This document shows, piece by piece, positions 1-4,945 of a stretch of 5,449 nt of DNA. This stretch comes from an uncultured Agathobaculum sp. (GTDB lineage: Bacteria; Bacillota; Clostridia; Oscillospirales; Butyricicoccaceae). How positions within the stretch are numbered: position 1 is the first letter of the stretch; every line of letters begins with the position of its first letter. The notes beneath the pieces are model-generated. The model did not search any database. It was not told the origin of the DNA and saw only the letters and a list, made by a program, of their open reading frames with translations. Where the stretch lies: the NCBI GenBank assembly GCA_944380945.1, contig CALWJG010000120.1:1-5449 (forward strand), given 5' to 3'. The translations under genes and the position numbers were made by a program.

Positions 1-1223
1 ATGTTCTCCGGACGGGTGTCGCCGACGATGTTATGGATGGTGTTGAACACATAGCCGCCGCCCTCGGACAGGATGGGCAGTCGCGCGGTCACCTCGGCCG
101 CGACCTCCTCAGGCGTGCCCTGCGGCAGGGTGGCCTGCGTGTCTACGCCGCCGCCCCAGAACACCAGCTTGTCGCCGTACTTCTCTTTCAGCTGCTTGGC
201 GTCCATGCCCGCGGCGGACAGCTGCACCGGGTTGACGATGTCCAGACCCATCTCGATGAAGTCGTTCAGCAGCGGCTCGATCGCGCCGCAGGTGTGCATG
301 TAGGTCTTCCAGTTAGTGTTCTTGTGGATCCAGTCGCACACGCGGGTGTAATAGGGCTTGTACAGCTGGCGGAACATCTCGTTGGACATGAACGGCGCGT
401 TCTGCGTGCCAAAGTCCGTGCCCGAGATCCAGCAGATCTGGATGTTGTCGCCGCAGGCCTGCTTGTAGATCTCGAGGTTCTTGAGCATGAACTCGGTCTG
501 CATCTCGAACACTTCCATGACGTATTCCGGATACAGCGCCTGCGCCATCACCCACTCGTCAAACTTGCGGATGCCCTTGGGGTGCTTTTCAAACGGCGCC
601 GGGATCGCGCCCGGGTCGCCGAAGCCCGCGCCTGCCAGGTTGCCGATGACGCAGTAGTCGGTCTCGGTGAACAGGCGCTTGGACTCCTTTTCGTAGTACA
701 GTGCGGTCTCGTCCGACATGACCGAGAAGAAGTTCTTGAAGTCCTCGCGCGGGGTCAGGTTGTCCTCATCCACCTCAGGCGCGCGGTCGATGATGTCAAA
801 GAAGTAGCCGCCCGCCGGCATATGGATGGACGGCGGCGCGTTGCGGTCGCCCTGCGGGTACATCTCGATGCTGCCATCCGGCCCCACGTCCCACTCGTTG
901 CCTGCATTGACCATGCACTTGGTGCCGTCCGGCATGGTGAATTCCTTTTTCTTGCCCGTGTACGGCACGCCCAGACTGTCCTCGGGATGGTTCATGCCGA
1001 TCACGTCCGACTTCATCATCTGGCGCAGGTCCTCGTCCACTACGCCGAGCATCTGGACGATCTCGAACACATCCAGCTCCTTGTCCGGCAGGCCCAGATA
1101 GTCGCGCAGACGCTTGAGTGCGCACACGCTGATGCCGGTCTGGCCGGTCGCGCCGAAGTCGATCGGGACCCGGTCGGGCTGCTGATGATTGATCGCGGCA
1201 AGTACTCTCTCTCTCGATGTCAT
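1..1223 (-). CDS. UroD-family protein, probable methyltransferase (C-terminus cut by window edge)
   Basis: The reading frame is open from the ATG at 1223-1221 to the window edge, giving 407 residues; no stop is seen, so the last few residues lie outside. The start follows GGAGGG at 1231-1236 with a 7-nt spacer. The N-terminus (TSRERVLAAINHQQPDRVPIDFG) is typical of the uroporphyrinogen decarboxylase superfamily branch that holds corrinoid/CoM-type methyltransferases. Visible landmarks are H310-T-C312-G (a candidate HxC zinc site as in MtaA/MtbA-type enzymes), GGGVDTQ near 361-367, and the C-terminal NTIHNIVGDTRPEN (394-407). The arginine/aspartate active-site signature of true HemE is not seen at the N-terminus, so haem synthesis is unlikely. 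In this family the enzyme moves a methyl group between a corrinoid protein and an acceptor, but many members are uncharacterised; the substrate cannot be read here. It is divergent from an AraC-type regulator and has an operator shared with a solute-binding protein gene, suggesting induction by the same ligand. No corrinoid protein gene is visible. Confidence 0.93.
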   Translation of the reverse strand, partial: MTSRERVLAAINHQQPDRVPIDFGATGQTGISVCALKRLRDYLGLPDKELDVFEIVQMLGVVDEDLRQMMKSDVIGMNHPEDSLGVPYTGKKKEFTMPDGTKCMVNAGNEWDVGPDGSIEMYPQGDRNAPPSIHMPAGGYFFDIIDRAPEVDEDNLTPREDFKNFFSVMSDETALYYEKESKRLFTETDYCVIGNLAGAGFGDPGAIPAPFEKHPKGIRKFDEWVMAQALYPEYVMEVFEMQTEFMLKNLEIYKQACGDNIQICWISGTDFGTQNAPFMSNEMFRQLYKPYYTRVCDWIHKNTNWKTYMHTCGAIEPLLNDFIEMGLDIVNPVQLSAAGMDAKQLKEKYGDKLVFWGGGVDTQATLPQGTPEEVAAEVTARLPILSEGGGYVFNTIHNIVGDTRPEN

Positions 1224-1275
1224 ATTGGTTCCCTCCGTTTTCTCGGCGCTCCTGCACCGGCTTGATGATGGTCTC

Positions 1276-1304
1276 ATTATAGCCGCGGTTTGTTCGGATG
1301 GGAA
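1276..1304 (-). promoter_or_regulatory. Promoter of the UroD-family gene
   Basis: On the minus strand a perfect -10 box TATAAT (1281-1276) lies 17 bp from a poor -35 box TTCCCA (1304-1299, 4 of 6 consensus bases). Transcription would start near 1269, giving a leader of about 45 nt before the ATG at 1223. The weak -35 directly downstream of a repeat operator suggests an activator-dependent promoter. Confidence 0.65.
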
Positions 1305-1313
1305 CAAGTATTC

Positions 1314-1341
1314 TTGCGCATCATTTGCGATTTCTTGCGCT
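1314..1341 (-). promoter_or_regulatory. Probable AraC-type operator, copy 1
   Basis: Read in the direction of the UroD-family gene, this 28-bp element begins AGCGCAAGAAATCGCAA and ends in GCGCAA. The first 17 bases are identical, and 23 of 28 overall, to the element at 2492-2519 upstream of the binding-protein gene, also read in its direction of transcription. It sits 9 bp upstream of the -35 box and 32 bp upstream of the -10 box. GCAA-type submotifs recur every 10-11 bp, as expected for the two helix-turn-helices of an AraC protein. Confidence 0.7.
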
Positions 1342-1358
1342 CTACTCGTTTTGGAGAA

Positions 1359-1376
1359 TTGCACAATTTCTGCGCT
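1359..1376 (-). promoter_or_regulatory. Possible auxiliary, degenerate operator copy
   Basis: On the minus strand AGCGCAGAAATTGTGCAA resembles the 17-bp operator core AGCGCAAGAAATCGCAA, with one base missing and two added. It has the same orientation as copy 1 and lies about 35 bp further from the UroD-family promoter. It may be an auxiliary regulator site, but the indels make chance similarity in this TTGC-rich region possible. Confidence 0.35.
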
Positions 1377-1442
1377 TGACTTTGTGCATTTTATCAGATT
1401 GACAGCACTTATCTCCCGCAAAGTGGCAGAACATACCTTTGT

Positions 1443-1468
1443 GCAAAGAAAATATTGCAAATTTGCGC
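1443..1468 (+). promoter_or_regulatory. Possible autoregulatory operator of the araC-type gene
   Basis: GCAAAGAAAATATTGCAA followed by ATTTGCGC resembles operator copy 1 (GCAAGAAATCGCAAATGATGCGC) once small gaps are allowed. It contains the 10-bp palindrome GCAAATTTGC (1457-1466). It ends 8 bp before the -35 box at 1477, close to the 9-bp gap between operator and -35 at the other two promoters. Autoregulation is common for AraC-family genes, but the indels weaken this call. Confidence 0.4.
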
Positions 1469-1476
1469 CGCTGTAA

Positions 1477-1506
1477 TTGACAGGCTGTCCGGTGCATGGA
1501 TATAAT
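1477..1506 (+). promoter_or_regulatory. Consensus sigma-A promoter of the araC-type gene
   Basis: Both hexamers are perfect: TTGACA at 1477-1482 and TATAAT at 1501-1506, separated by 18 bp. Transcription should start near 1513, giving a leader of about 30 nt before the ATG at 1543. Unlike the promoters of the two presumed target genes it has a full -35 box, so it should work without an activator. It also excludes the upstream in-frame start at 1477, which would lie in the -35 box. Confidence 0.85.
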
Positions 1507-1542
1507 GAAATCATACCTTCGGCAGAAAGGAGATCGAGAACC

Positions 1543-2391
1543 ATGCTGGTACATGAAACCGGGACCTGTTCGGGTTCAGATCTGTATTTCAGCACGCCAT
1601 CCGATTATGCCCGGCGCATGCTGTTCTATATGTCTACCTGCGGTTACTATTATACCAATTATGATTATCGCATTGCGCGCGAGGATTACCACAATTATAT
1701 GCTTTTCTACATCTGCGACGGGCGGCTGTCATTGACCAGCGGCGGCAGAACCATGGTGGCCACTGCGGGGCAGGTCGGCTTCCTCAACTGTCATGTGCCG
1801 CATGAATATCATACCATCGGCAATACGGAATTCATTTGGCTGCATCTGGATGGCAGCAATACGGCGGATTTTTATGAGCAGGCCGTCCAGCTGCACGGCG
1901 GTTTTGTCTTTGACTCACCCTATGCCGAACAGATCAAAAACGGCATCTATGAGATCGTATTTGCCTTTCGCAATGAACAGGCGATCAGCGAGGCGCGCCT
2001 GTCGCAAAAGCTGTACAGTCTGCTTATCGCCATGGTAGACCCCAACAAAGCAGATGATACGCCGGATGACCCGAATGATCCGGTCGCCGCGGCGCAGCGG
2101 TTTATGCTCGAACGGTATATGGAACCGATCGCACTGTCGGATATCGCGGCGCACGTCAACATGAGCCAGTTTCACTTCTCCCGTCTGTTCAAGCGCGACT
2201 GCGGCTGTTCCCCGCACGAATTTCTGATCCTGACCCGGCTCAACCGCGCCAAGCATCTGCTCAAAACCACCGACCAGCCGGTCAAGGTCATCGCGCAGCA
2301 GGTCGGCTACCTGAATGTATCCTCCTTTACCAATGCGTTTACCGACCGCGTCGGCATCTCCCCCACCCTGTTCCGCAAATATTCGCTTTGA
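1543..2391 (+). CDS. AraC-family transcriptional regulator
   Basis: A 282-residue DNA-binding regulator. The ATG at 1543 is chosen because AGAAAGGAG (1524-1532) precedes it and a consensus promoter lies at 1477-1506; a longer in-frame reading would start inside the promoter. Residues about 35-150 form the cupin-like ligand-binding region of the AraC/XylS family, with FYICDGRLSLTSGG and the AGQVGFLNCHVPHEYH stretch (75-90). An acidic, proline-rich linker (166-180) follows. The C-terminus carries both helix-turn-helices: IALSDIAAHVNMSQFHFSRLFK (196-217) and VKVIAQQVGYLNVSSFTNAF (247-266), ending with the usual GISPTLFRK. Length is normal for the family. It lies between the UroD-family gene and the binding-protein gene, whose promoters share a repeat operator, so it most likely activates both in response to a small ligand, perhaps a sugar or related compound. 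The ligand cannot be read from sequence. Confidence 0.95.
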   Translation: MLVHETGTCSGSDLYFSTPSDYARRMLFYMSTCGYYYTNYDYRIAREDYHNYMLFYICDGRLSLTSGGRTMVATAGQVGFLNCHVPHEYHTIGNTEFIWLHLDGSNTADFYEQAVQLHGGFVFDSPYAEQIKNGIYEIVFAFRNEQAISEARLSQKLYSLLIAMVDPNKADDTPDDPNDPVAAAQRFMLERYMEPIALSDIAAHVNMSQFHFSRLFKRDCGCSPHEFLILTRLNRAKHLLKTTDQPVKVIAQQVGYLNVSSFTNAFTDRVGISPTLFRKYSL

Positions 2392-2395
2392 CGTC

Positions 2396-2430
2396 AACAG
2401 CCGTCTCTCCAAGCCGAGGGGCGGCTGTTT
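2396..2430 (+). terminator. Probable intrinsic terminator of the araC-type gene
   Basis: AACAGCCG (2396-2403) pairs perfectly with CGGCTGTT (2422-2429), starting 4 nt after the stop codon. The inner region can add a short CTC/GAG pairing. The following T tract is short (TTTGTAT), so termination may be incomplete and some readthrough into the binding-protein gene is possible. Confidence 0.55.
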
Positions 2431-2491
2431 GTATATCCTGTCTGAAATACTGTCCGAAAAATTGCGCGATATTGCCAAGAGCGTTTTCCAA

Positions 2492-2519
2492 AGCGCAAGA
2501 AATCGCAATGCAAGAGCAA
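2492..2519 (+). promoter_or_regulatory. Probable AraC-type operator, copy 2
   Basis: AGCGCAAGAAATCGCAA (2492-2508) is an exact 17-bp match to the operator of the UroD-family gene, and the alignment continues to 2519 with 23 of 28 identical bases. GCAA-type motifs again recur at 10- and 11-bp steps. The orientation relative to transcription is the same as in copy 1, and the distance to the -10 box is also 32 bp. Confidence 0.7.
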
Positions 2520-2528
2520 AAACCATTA

Positions 2529-2557
2529 TTTCTTTATACTGCGCAAAAAGTTATGAT
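2529..2557 (+). promoter_or_regulatory. Promoter of the solute-binding protein gene
   Basis: A good -10 box TATGAT (2552-2557) lies 17 bp from TTTCTT (2529-2534), which barely resembles a -35 box. The 66-bp layout of operator, 9 bp, -35, 17 bp and -10 matches the UroD-family promoter base for base in spacing, which is why this -10 is preferred over TATACT at 2535-2540. The start would be near 2564, leaving a leader of about 64 nt. Confidence 0.6.
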
Positions 2558-2627
2558 AAAGGCACAATCAAACAACAAGTTTGGTTCAAAACATCCGGAG
2601 ACGGACAAAAAAGAGAGGAGAATCACC

Positions 2628-3647
2628 ATGAAGAAAAGACTGATCGCAATGCTTCTGGCGGGCGCAATGTGCGCCTCGATCGCCGGCTGCTCGTCTAACG
2701 GCGGGGATGACCAAAGCACGCCGTCCGGCGGCGAGACCTCGGGCGAGGCGAAGTACAACGTCAGCGTCATCCTCAAGACCACGGCTGCCGAGTACTGGAA
2801 GTTCGTCCAGTCGGGCGCAGAGGCCTATGCGGAAGAGCATCCGGATCAGATCTCGGTCGATGTCAAGGGTCCTCCGTCTGAGACCTCCTTCCAGGAGCAG
2901 CTCAACATGATCCAGACCGATCTGAGCGACGACAGCTATGACGGCTACATCATCTCGCCCCTGCAGCAGGATATGGTCGCCAACCTGATCGCAGACACGG
3001 CCAAGCCGGTCATTGCGCTCGACACCAACATCGAGTCGGACAAGGTGCTTTCCTTTGTCGGCACCGGCAATGAGGCAGCCGCCAAGCTGGGCGCGATCGC
3101 AGCCGTTGAGGCCGCCAAGGAGGCCGGCTGGGAGACCATCCAGTGCATCGAGATCGCCGGCGTACAGGGCGACAGCACCAACACCGCGCGCATGAACGGC
3201 TATCAGGCCGGCATTGAAGAAGCGGGCGGCGAGTTCCTCGAAAACGAGGTGCAGTATGCGGAAGCGACGGCCACCAAGGCGGTCGACGCGATGAACGGCA
3301 TCATTTCCCGCCACCCCGAGGGCATTGCCATCATCTGCGCCAACAACGACGATATGGCGATCGCGGCGGCCAAGGCAGCCCGCGACTCCGGCAACGAGAA
3401 CTATGCCAACACGATCTTCCTCGGCTTTAACGGCGACCGCGCCGCGTGCGAAGCCATCCTGAACGACGAGCTGACCATGTCGGTTGCTCAGATGGCGTAC
3501 GAAATGGGCTATATGTCCGTCGAAGCCATGGTCAAGGCGCTGGACGGCGAGGAGATCGAGCCGAACATCGACTCCGGCTCCGAGGTCGTTACCCCGGACA
3601 ACGCGCAGACCCGTCTGGATACGCTGGACGAGCAGCTGGGCGCCTGA
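2628..3647 (+). CDS. Sugar-type ABC transporter solute-binding lipoprotein
   Basis: A 339-residue lipoprotein that binds a solute outside the membrane and normally delivers it to an ABC permease. The ATG at 2628 follows GAGAGGAG with a 7-nt spacer and begins a clear signal peptide: MKKR, a hydrophobic core, then lipobox IAGC with the acylated cysteine at residue 21. A serine/glycine-rich linker (22-42) leads into a periplasmic-binding-protein type I fold of the RbsB kind. Landmarks are ILKTTAAEYWKFVQSGAE (48-65), ISPLQQDM (109-116), VIALDTNI (128-135), GDSTNTARMNGYQAGI (181-196), CANNDDMAIAAAKAARDSG (237-255) and FLGFNGD (264-270). Members usually bind pentoses, hexoses, inositols or autoinducer-2; the ligand here is unknown. 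No permease or ATPase gene follows, and a strong terminator lies downstream, so it appears monocistronic. Its promoter shares an operator with the UroD-family gene, implying control by the AraC-type regulator just upstream. Confidence 0.95.
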   Translation: MKKRLIAMLLAGAMCASIAGCSSNGGDDQSTPSGGETSGEAKYNVSVILKTTAAEYWKFVQSGAEAYAEEHPDQISVDVKGPPSETSFQEQLNMIQTDLSDDSYDGYIISPLQQDMVANLIADTAKPVIALDTNIESDKVLSFVGTGNEAAAKLGAIAAVEAAKEAGWETIQCIEIAGVQGDSTNTARMNGYQAGIEEAGGEFLENEVQYAEATATKAVDAMNGIISRHPEGIAIICANNDDMAIAAAKAARDSGNENYANTIFLGFNGDRAACEAILNDELTMSVAQMAYEMGYMSVEAMVKALDGEEIEPNIDSGSEVVTPDNAQTRLDTLDEQLGA

Positions 3648-3712
3648 TAAGTATTGCTTGAGGGCTACCGATCTCCAGCAGACATCAGGACAGCGTATCG
3701 GGCATGTGTTGA

Positions 3713-3742
3713 CTTTCGCATCCGCTCTCTCCTTTGCGAAAG
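3713..3742 (+). other. Inverted repeat in the 3' region of the binding-protein gene
   Basis: CTTTCGCA (3713-3720) and TGCGAAAG (3735-3742) form an 8-bp stem around a 14-nt loop. It lies in the gene-free stretch 3648-3815, where I see no other gene or promoter pair. No T tract follows, so it is not a usual terminator. It may be only a transcript-end structure. Confidence 0.3.
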
Positions 3743-3758
3743 GAAACAGTATGATAAT

Positions 3759-3787
3759 CCGGTATCCCGATCGTCTTGCCGGTATCC
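3759..3787. repeat. Short direct repeat CCGGTATCC
   Basis: The 9-bp sequence CCGGTATCC occurs at 3759-3767 and 3779-3787, start to start 20 bp, close to two helical turns. It sits between the binding-protein gene and the shared terminator. No promoter or gene beside it gives it a role. Confidence 0.35.
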
Positions 3788-3815
3788 GCAAGCATTCTGA
3801 GGGAAAAGCAAACAA

Positions 3816-3861
3816 AACAGGGCGTGCTGCAAAGCATTCTGCAGCACGCCCTGTTATTTTT
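3816..3861. terminator. Strong bidirectional intrinsic terminator
   Basis: AACAGGGCGTGCTGCA (3816-3831) and its exact complement (3840-3855) form a perfect 16-bp stem around an 8-nt loop. On the plus strand ATTTTT follows; on the minus strand TTTTGTTTG follows. It lies between two convergent genes and directly abuts the stop of the DUF378 gene, so it should end transcripts from both sides. Confidence 0.92.
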
Positions 3862-4073
3862 CATCCGCGGTCCGACGCGGAACCTGAGCCGCTGCGGAAC
3901 AGCAGCGTGATACACCACAGCGCGGCTATACCGACCAGAGTGTATATGATCCGGCTCATCACACTGGCTTGCCCGCCGAACAGGAAAGCGACCAAATCAA
4001 AACCGAACAGACCGATGCTGCCCCAGTTCAGGCCGCCGATGATGGCGAGCGTCAGAGCGATCTTATCCAGCAT
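3861..4073 (-). CDS. DUF378-family small membrane protein
   Basis: A 70-residue protein with two predicted membrane segments (about 4-31 and 38-58) and a short polar tail rich in serine and glycine. The family signature is clear: IIGGLNWGSIGLFGFDLVAFLFG (11-33) followed by RIIYTLVGIAALW (41-53), as in DUF378/YuzA-like proteins of Firmicutes. The function of the family is not known. The ATG at 4073 is chosen because DUF378 proteins start just before the first hydrophobic segment and AAAGGGGG (4091-4084) precedes it. An in-frame ATG at 4133 would add 20 residues encoded by the hairpin and is disfavoured. It lies downstream of the sirtuin gene on the same strand, with a 90-nt gap, and ends at the shared terminator. 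Its ribosome binding site lies in one arm of a stable hairpin. Confidence 0.88.
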   Translation of the reverse strand: MLDKIALTLAIIGGLNWGSIGLFGFDLVAFLFGGQASVMSRIIYTLVGIAALWCITLLFRSGSGSASDRG

Positions 4074-4079
4074 AAACGG

Positions 4080-4125
4080 AAATCCCCCTTTCAGTTTACG
4101 GTAGTATGACTGAAAAGGGGGATTT
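4080..4125 (-). terminator. Hairpin between sirtuin and DUF378 genes: terminator or translation-control element
   Basis: AAATCCCCCTTTCAGT (4080-4095) pairs with ACTGAAAAGGGGGATTT (4109-4125), a 16-bp stem with one bulged A and a 13-nt loop. On the minus strand it starts 38 nt after the sirtuin stop and is followed only by the broken tract ATTTCCGTTT, so it would be a weak terminator for that gene. The GGGGG that serves as Shine-Dalgarno for the DUF378 gene is fully paired in its 3' arm, so the structure could instead reduce translation of that gene on readthrough transcripts. Confidence 0.6.
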
Positions 4126-4163
4126 TCATGCAAGCAATCAGAAACCGGCCAAAAAGCGCGCGG

Positions 4164-4880
4164 TCAAAGCTGGGAGAACACCTCGCCGATCGGCGCATGG
4201 ATGACCAGATCCGCGCTGCGGTCCGCAGGCGTGGCCGATTTGTTGACCAGCACCAGCTTGCTGCCGCGGTAATAGTTGATCAGGCCCGCCGCCGGATAGA
4301 CCGCCAGCGAGGTGCCGCCGATGATCAGGATATCCGCGTTGCGGATGTATTCCACGCTCTTATTGATGGTGTAGCTGTCCAGGCTTTCCTCATACAGCAC
4401 CACGTCCGGCTTGATCGTGCCGCCGCACGAGCACTTGGGCACGCCCGTGCCTGCGGCGATATCGCGCACGTCATACGGCTTGTGGCAGCGCATACAGTAG
4501 TTGCGCAGCACCGAACCGTGCAGCTCGAGCACCTCCTTGGAGCCGGCCTTCTGGTGCAGGCCGTCGATGTTCTGCGTGACGACTGCCCGGCATTTTCCCA
4601 TGCGCTCCCATTCCGCGAGCTTCCGATGCGCGGCGTTGGGCTGCGCGTCCAGCGCAAGCATTTTAGCGCGGTAAAAGCGGAAGAATTCCTCGGGCTCGGC
4701 CATAAAAAACGTATGGCTGAGGATGGTTTCCGGCGGATACTTGTACTGTTGGTTGTATAACCCGTCCACCGAGCGGAAATCCGGGATACCGGACTCCGTT
4801 GAAACGCCCGCGCCGCCGAAAAACACGATGTTGTCGCTGGCGTCCACCCATTCCTTGAGCTTGGCGATTTGTGCATCCAT
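4164..4880 (-). CDS. cobB: Sirtuin: NAD-dependent protein deacylase
   Basis: A 238-residue cytoplasmic Sir2 enzyme that removes acetyl (or other acyl) groups from lysines, consuming NAD+ and producing nicotinamide and O-acyl-ADP-ribose. Every key motif is present. The NAD-binding motif is GAGVSTESGIPDFRS (23-37); TQNIDGLH is at 102-109; the catalytic histidine is H121 in LELHGS; the zinc cysteines are C129, C132, C150 and C152. GGTSLAVYPAAGL (188-200) and VNKS (212-215) complete the NAD pocket. Length is normal for bacterial sirtuins. The DGLYNQQYKYPPE stretch (39-51) lacks the Tyr-x-x-Arg pair of desuccinylase-type (class III) sirtuins, so deacetylation is the more likely activity (inference). 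The ATG at 4880 follows AGGAGG at 4891-4896 with a 10-nt spacer. It lies 65 nt downstream of the nitroreductase gene on the same strand with no clear promoter between, so the two are probably co-transcribed. Confidence 0.96.
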   Translation of the reverse strand: MDAQIAKLKEWVDASDNIVFFGGAGVSTESGIPDFRSVDGLYNQQYKYPPETILSHTFFMAEPEEFFRFYRAKMLALDAQPNAAHRKLAEWERMGKCRAVVTQNIDGLHQKAGSKEVLELHGSVLRNYCMRCHKPYDVRDIAAGTGVPKCSCGGTIKPDVVLYEESLDSYTINKSVEYIRNADILIIGGTSLAVYPAAGLINYYRGSKLVLVNKSATPADRSADLVIHAPIGEVFSQL

Positions 4881-4906
4881 ATCGGTTCATCCTCCTTTTA
4901 CATGCG

Positions 4907-4933
4907 CTGCCGGCATCTGCTGCATGCCGGCAG
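4907..4933. other. GC-rich perfect hairpin between nitroreductase and sirtuin genes
   Basis: CTGCCGGCAT (4907-4916) and ATGCCGGCAG (4924-4933) form a perfect 10-bp stem with a 7-nt loop. No T tract follows on either strand, so a normal intrinsic terminator is unlikely. In a shared transcript it could pause polymerase, protect the upstream message end, or set the relative output of the two genes. Confidence 0.6.
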
Positions 4934-4945
4934 AAAGCAGCCTGC

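Larger units (their letters stand above)
1224..1542. promoter_or_regulatory. Divergent regulatory region between UroD-family gene and araC-type gene
   Basis: This 319-bp AT-rich gap has no convincing gene. It holds two divergent promoters and many short TTGCG/TTGCA/GTGCA motifs. TTGCG begins at 1314, 1325 and 1335, spaced 11 and 10 bp, so the copies fall on one face of the helix. Further elements are an AATTG-CA-CAATT inverted repeat (1357-1368), the 9-bp direct repeat CTTTGTGCA (1380-1388 and 1437-1445), CTTTG-TG-CAAAG (1437-1448) and the palindrome GCAAATTTGC (1457-1466). Helically phased short repeats are what AraC-family proteins usually bind. That this region is bound by the adjacent regulator is inference. 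Confidence 0.75.

Noticed and set aside
1..1223. True uroporphyrinogen decarboxylase (HemE).
   Set aside because: The N-terminal HemE active-site signature is absent, there is an HxC candidate metal site, and there are no haem-synthesis neighbours.
33..1265. Plus-strand open frame of 410 codons opposite the UroD-family gene.
   Set aside because: Its translation is low-complexity, rich in R, H, V and L, and matches no family. It is the antisense shadow of a clearly conserved minus-strand gene with GC-rich third positions, and it has no promoter or good ribosome binding site.
1376..1404. TTGACT (1376) and TTGACA (1399) as -35 boxes of further plus-strand promoters.
   Set aside because: No acceptable -10 hexamer lies 16-18 bp downstream of either.
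1477..1542. N-terminal extension of the AraC-type protein to an upstream start at 1477.
   Set aside because: The extension would be encoded by the -35 and -10 boxes of a perfect promoter; the ATG at 1543 has a proper ribosome binding site.
2388..2627. N-terminal extension of the solute-binding protein by 80 residues.
   Set aside because: It would run through the terminator, operator and promoter; the ATG at 2628 starts a classic lipoprotein signal peptide behind a good ribosome binding site.
2586..3815. Minus-strand open frame of 409 codons opposite the solute-binding protein gene.
   Set aside because: It is an antisense shadow created by codon bias; the plus-strand reading has a signal peptide, lipobox and conserved binding-protein motifs. 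It would also have to cross the strong terminator side without its own signals.
3816..3855. Long perfect inverted repeat as a transposon end or recombination site.
   Set aside because: Its position between convergent genes, the adjoining T tracts and the short loop are fully explained by a bidirectional terminator; there is no transposase or target duplication.
4128..4760. Plus-strand open frame of 210 codons over the sirtuin gene.
   Set aside because: The opposite strand encodes all sirtuin motifs; this reading is arginine/alanine-rich without recognisable domains.
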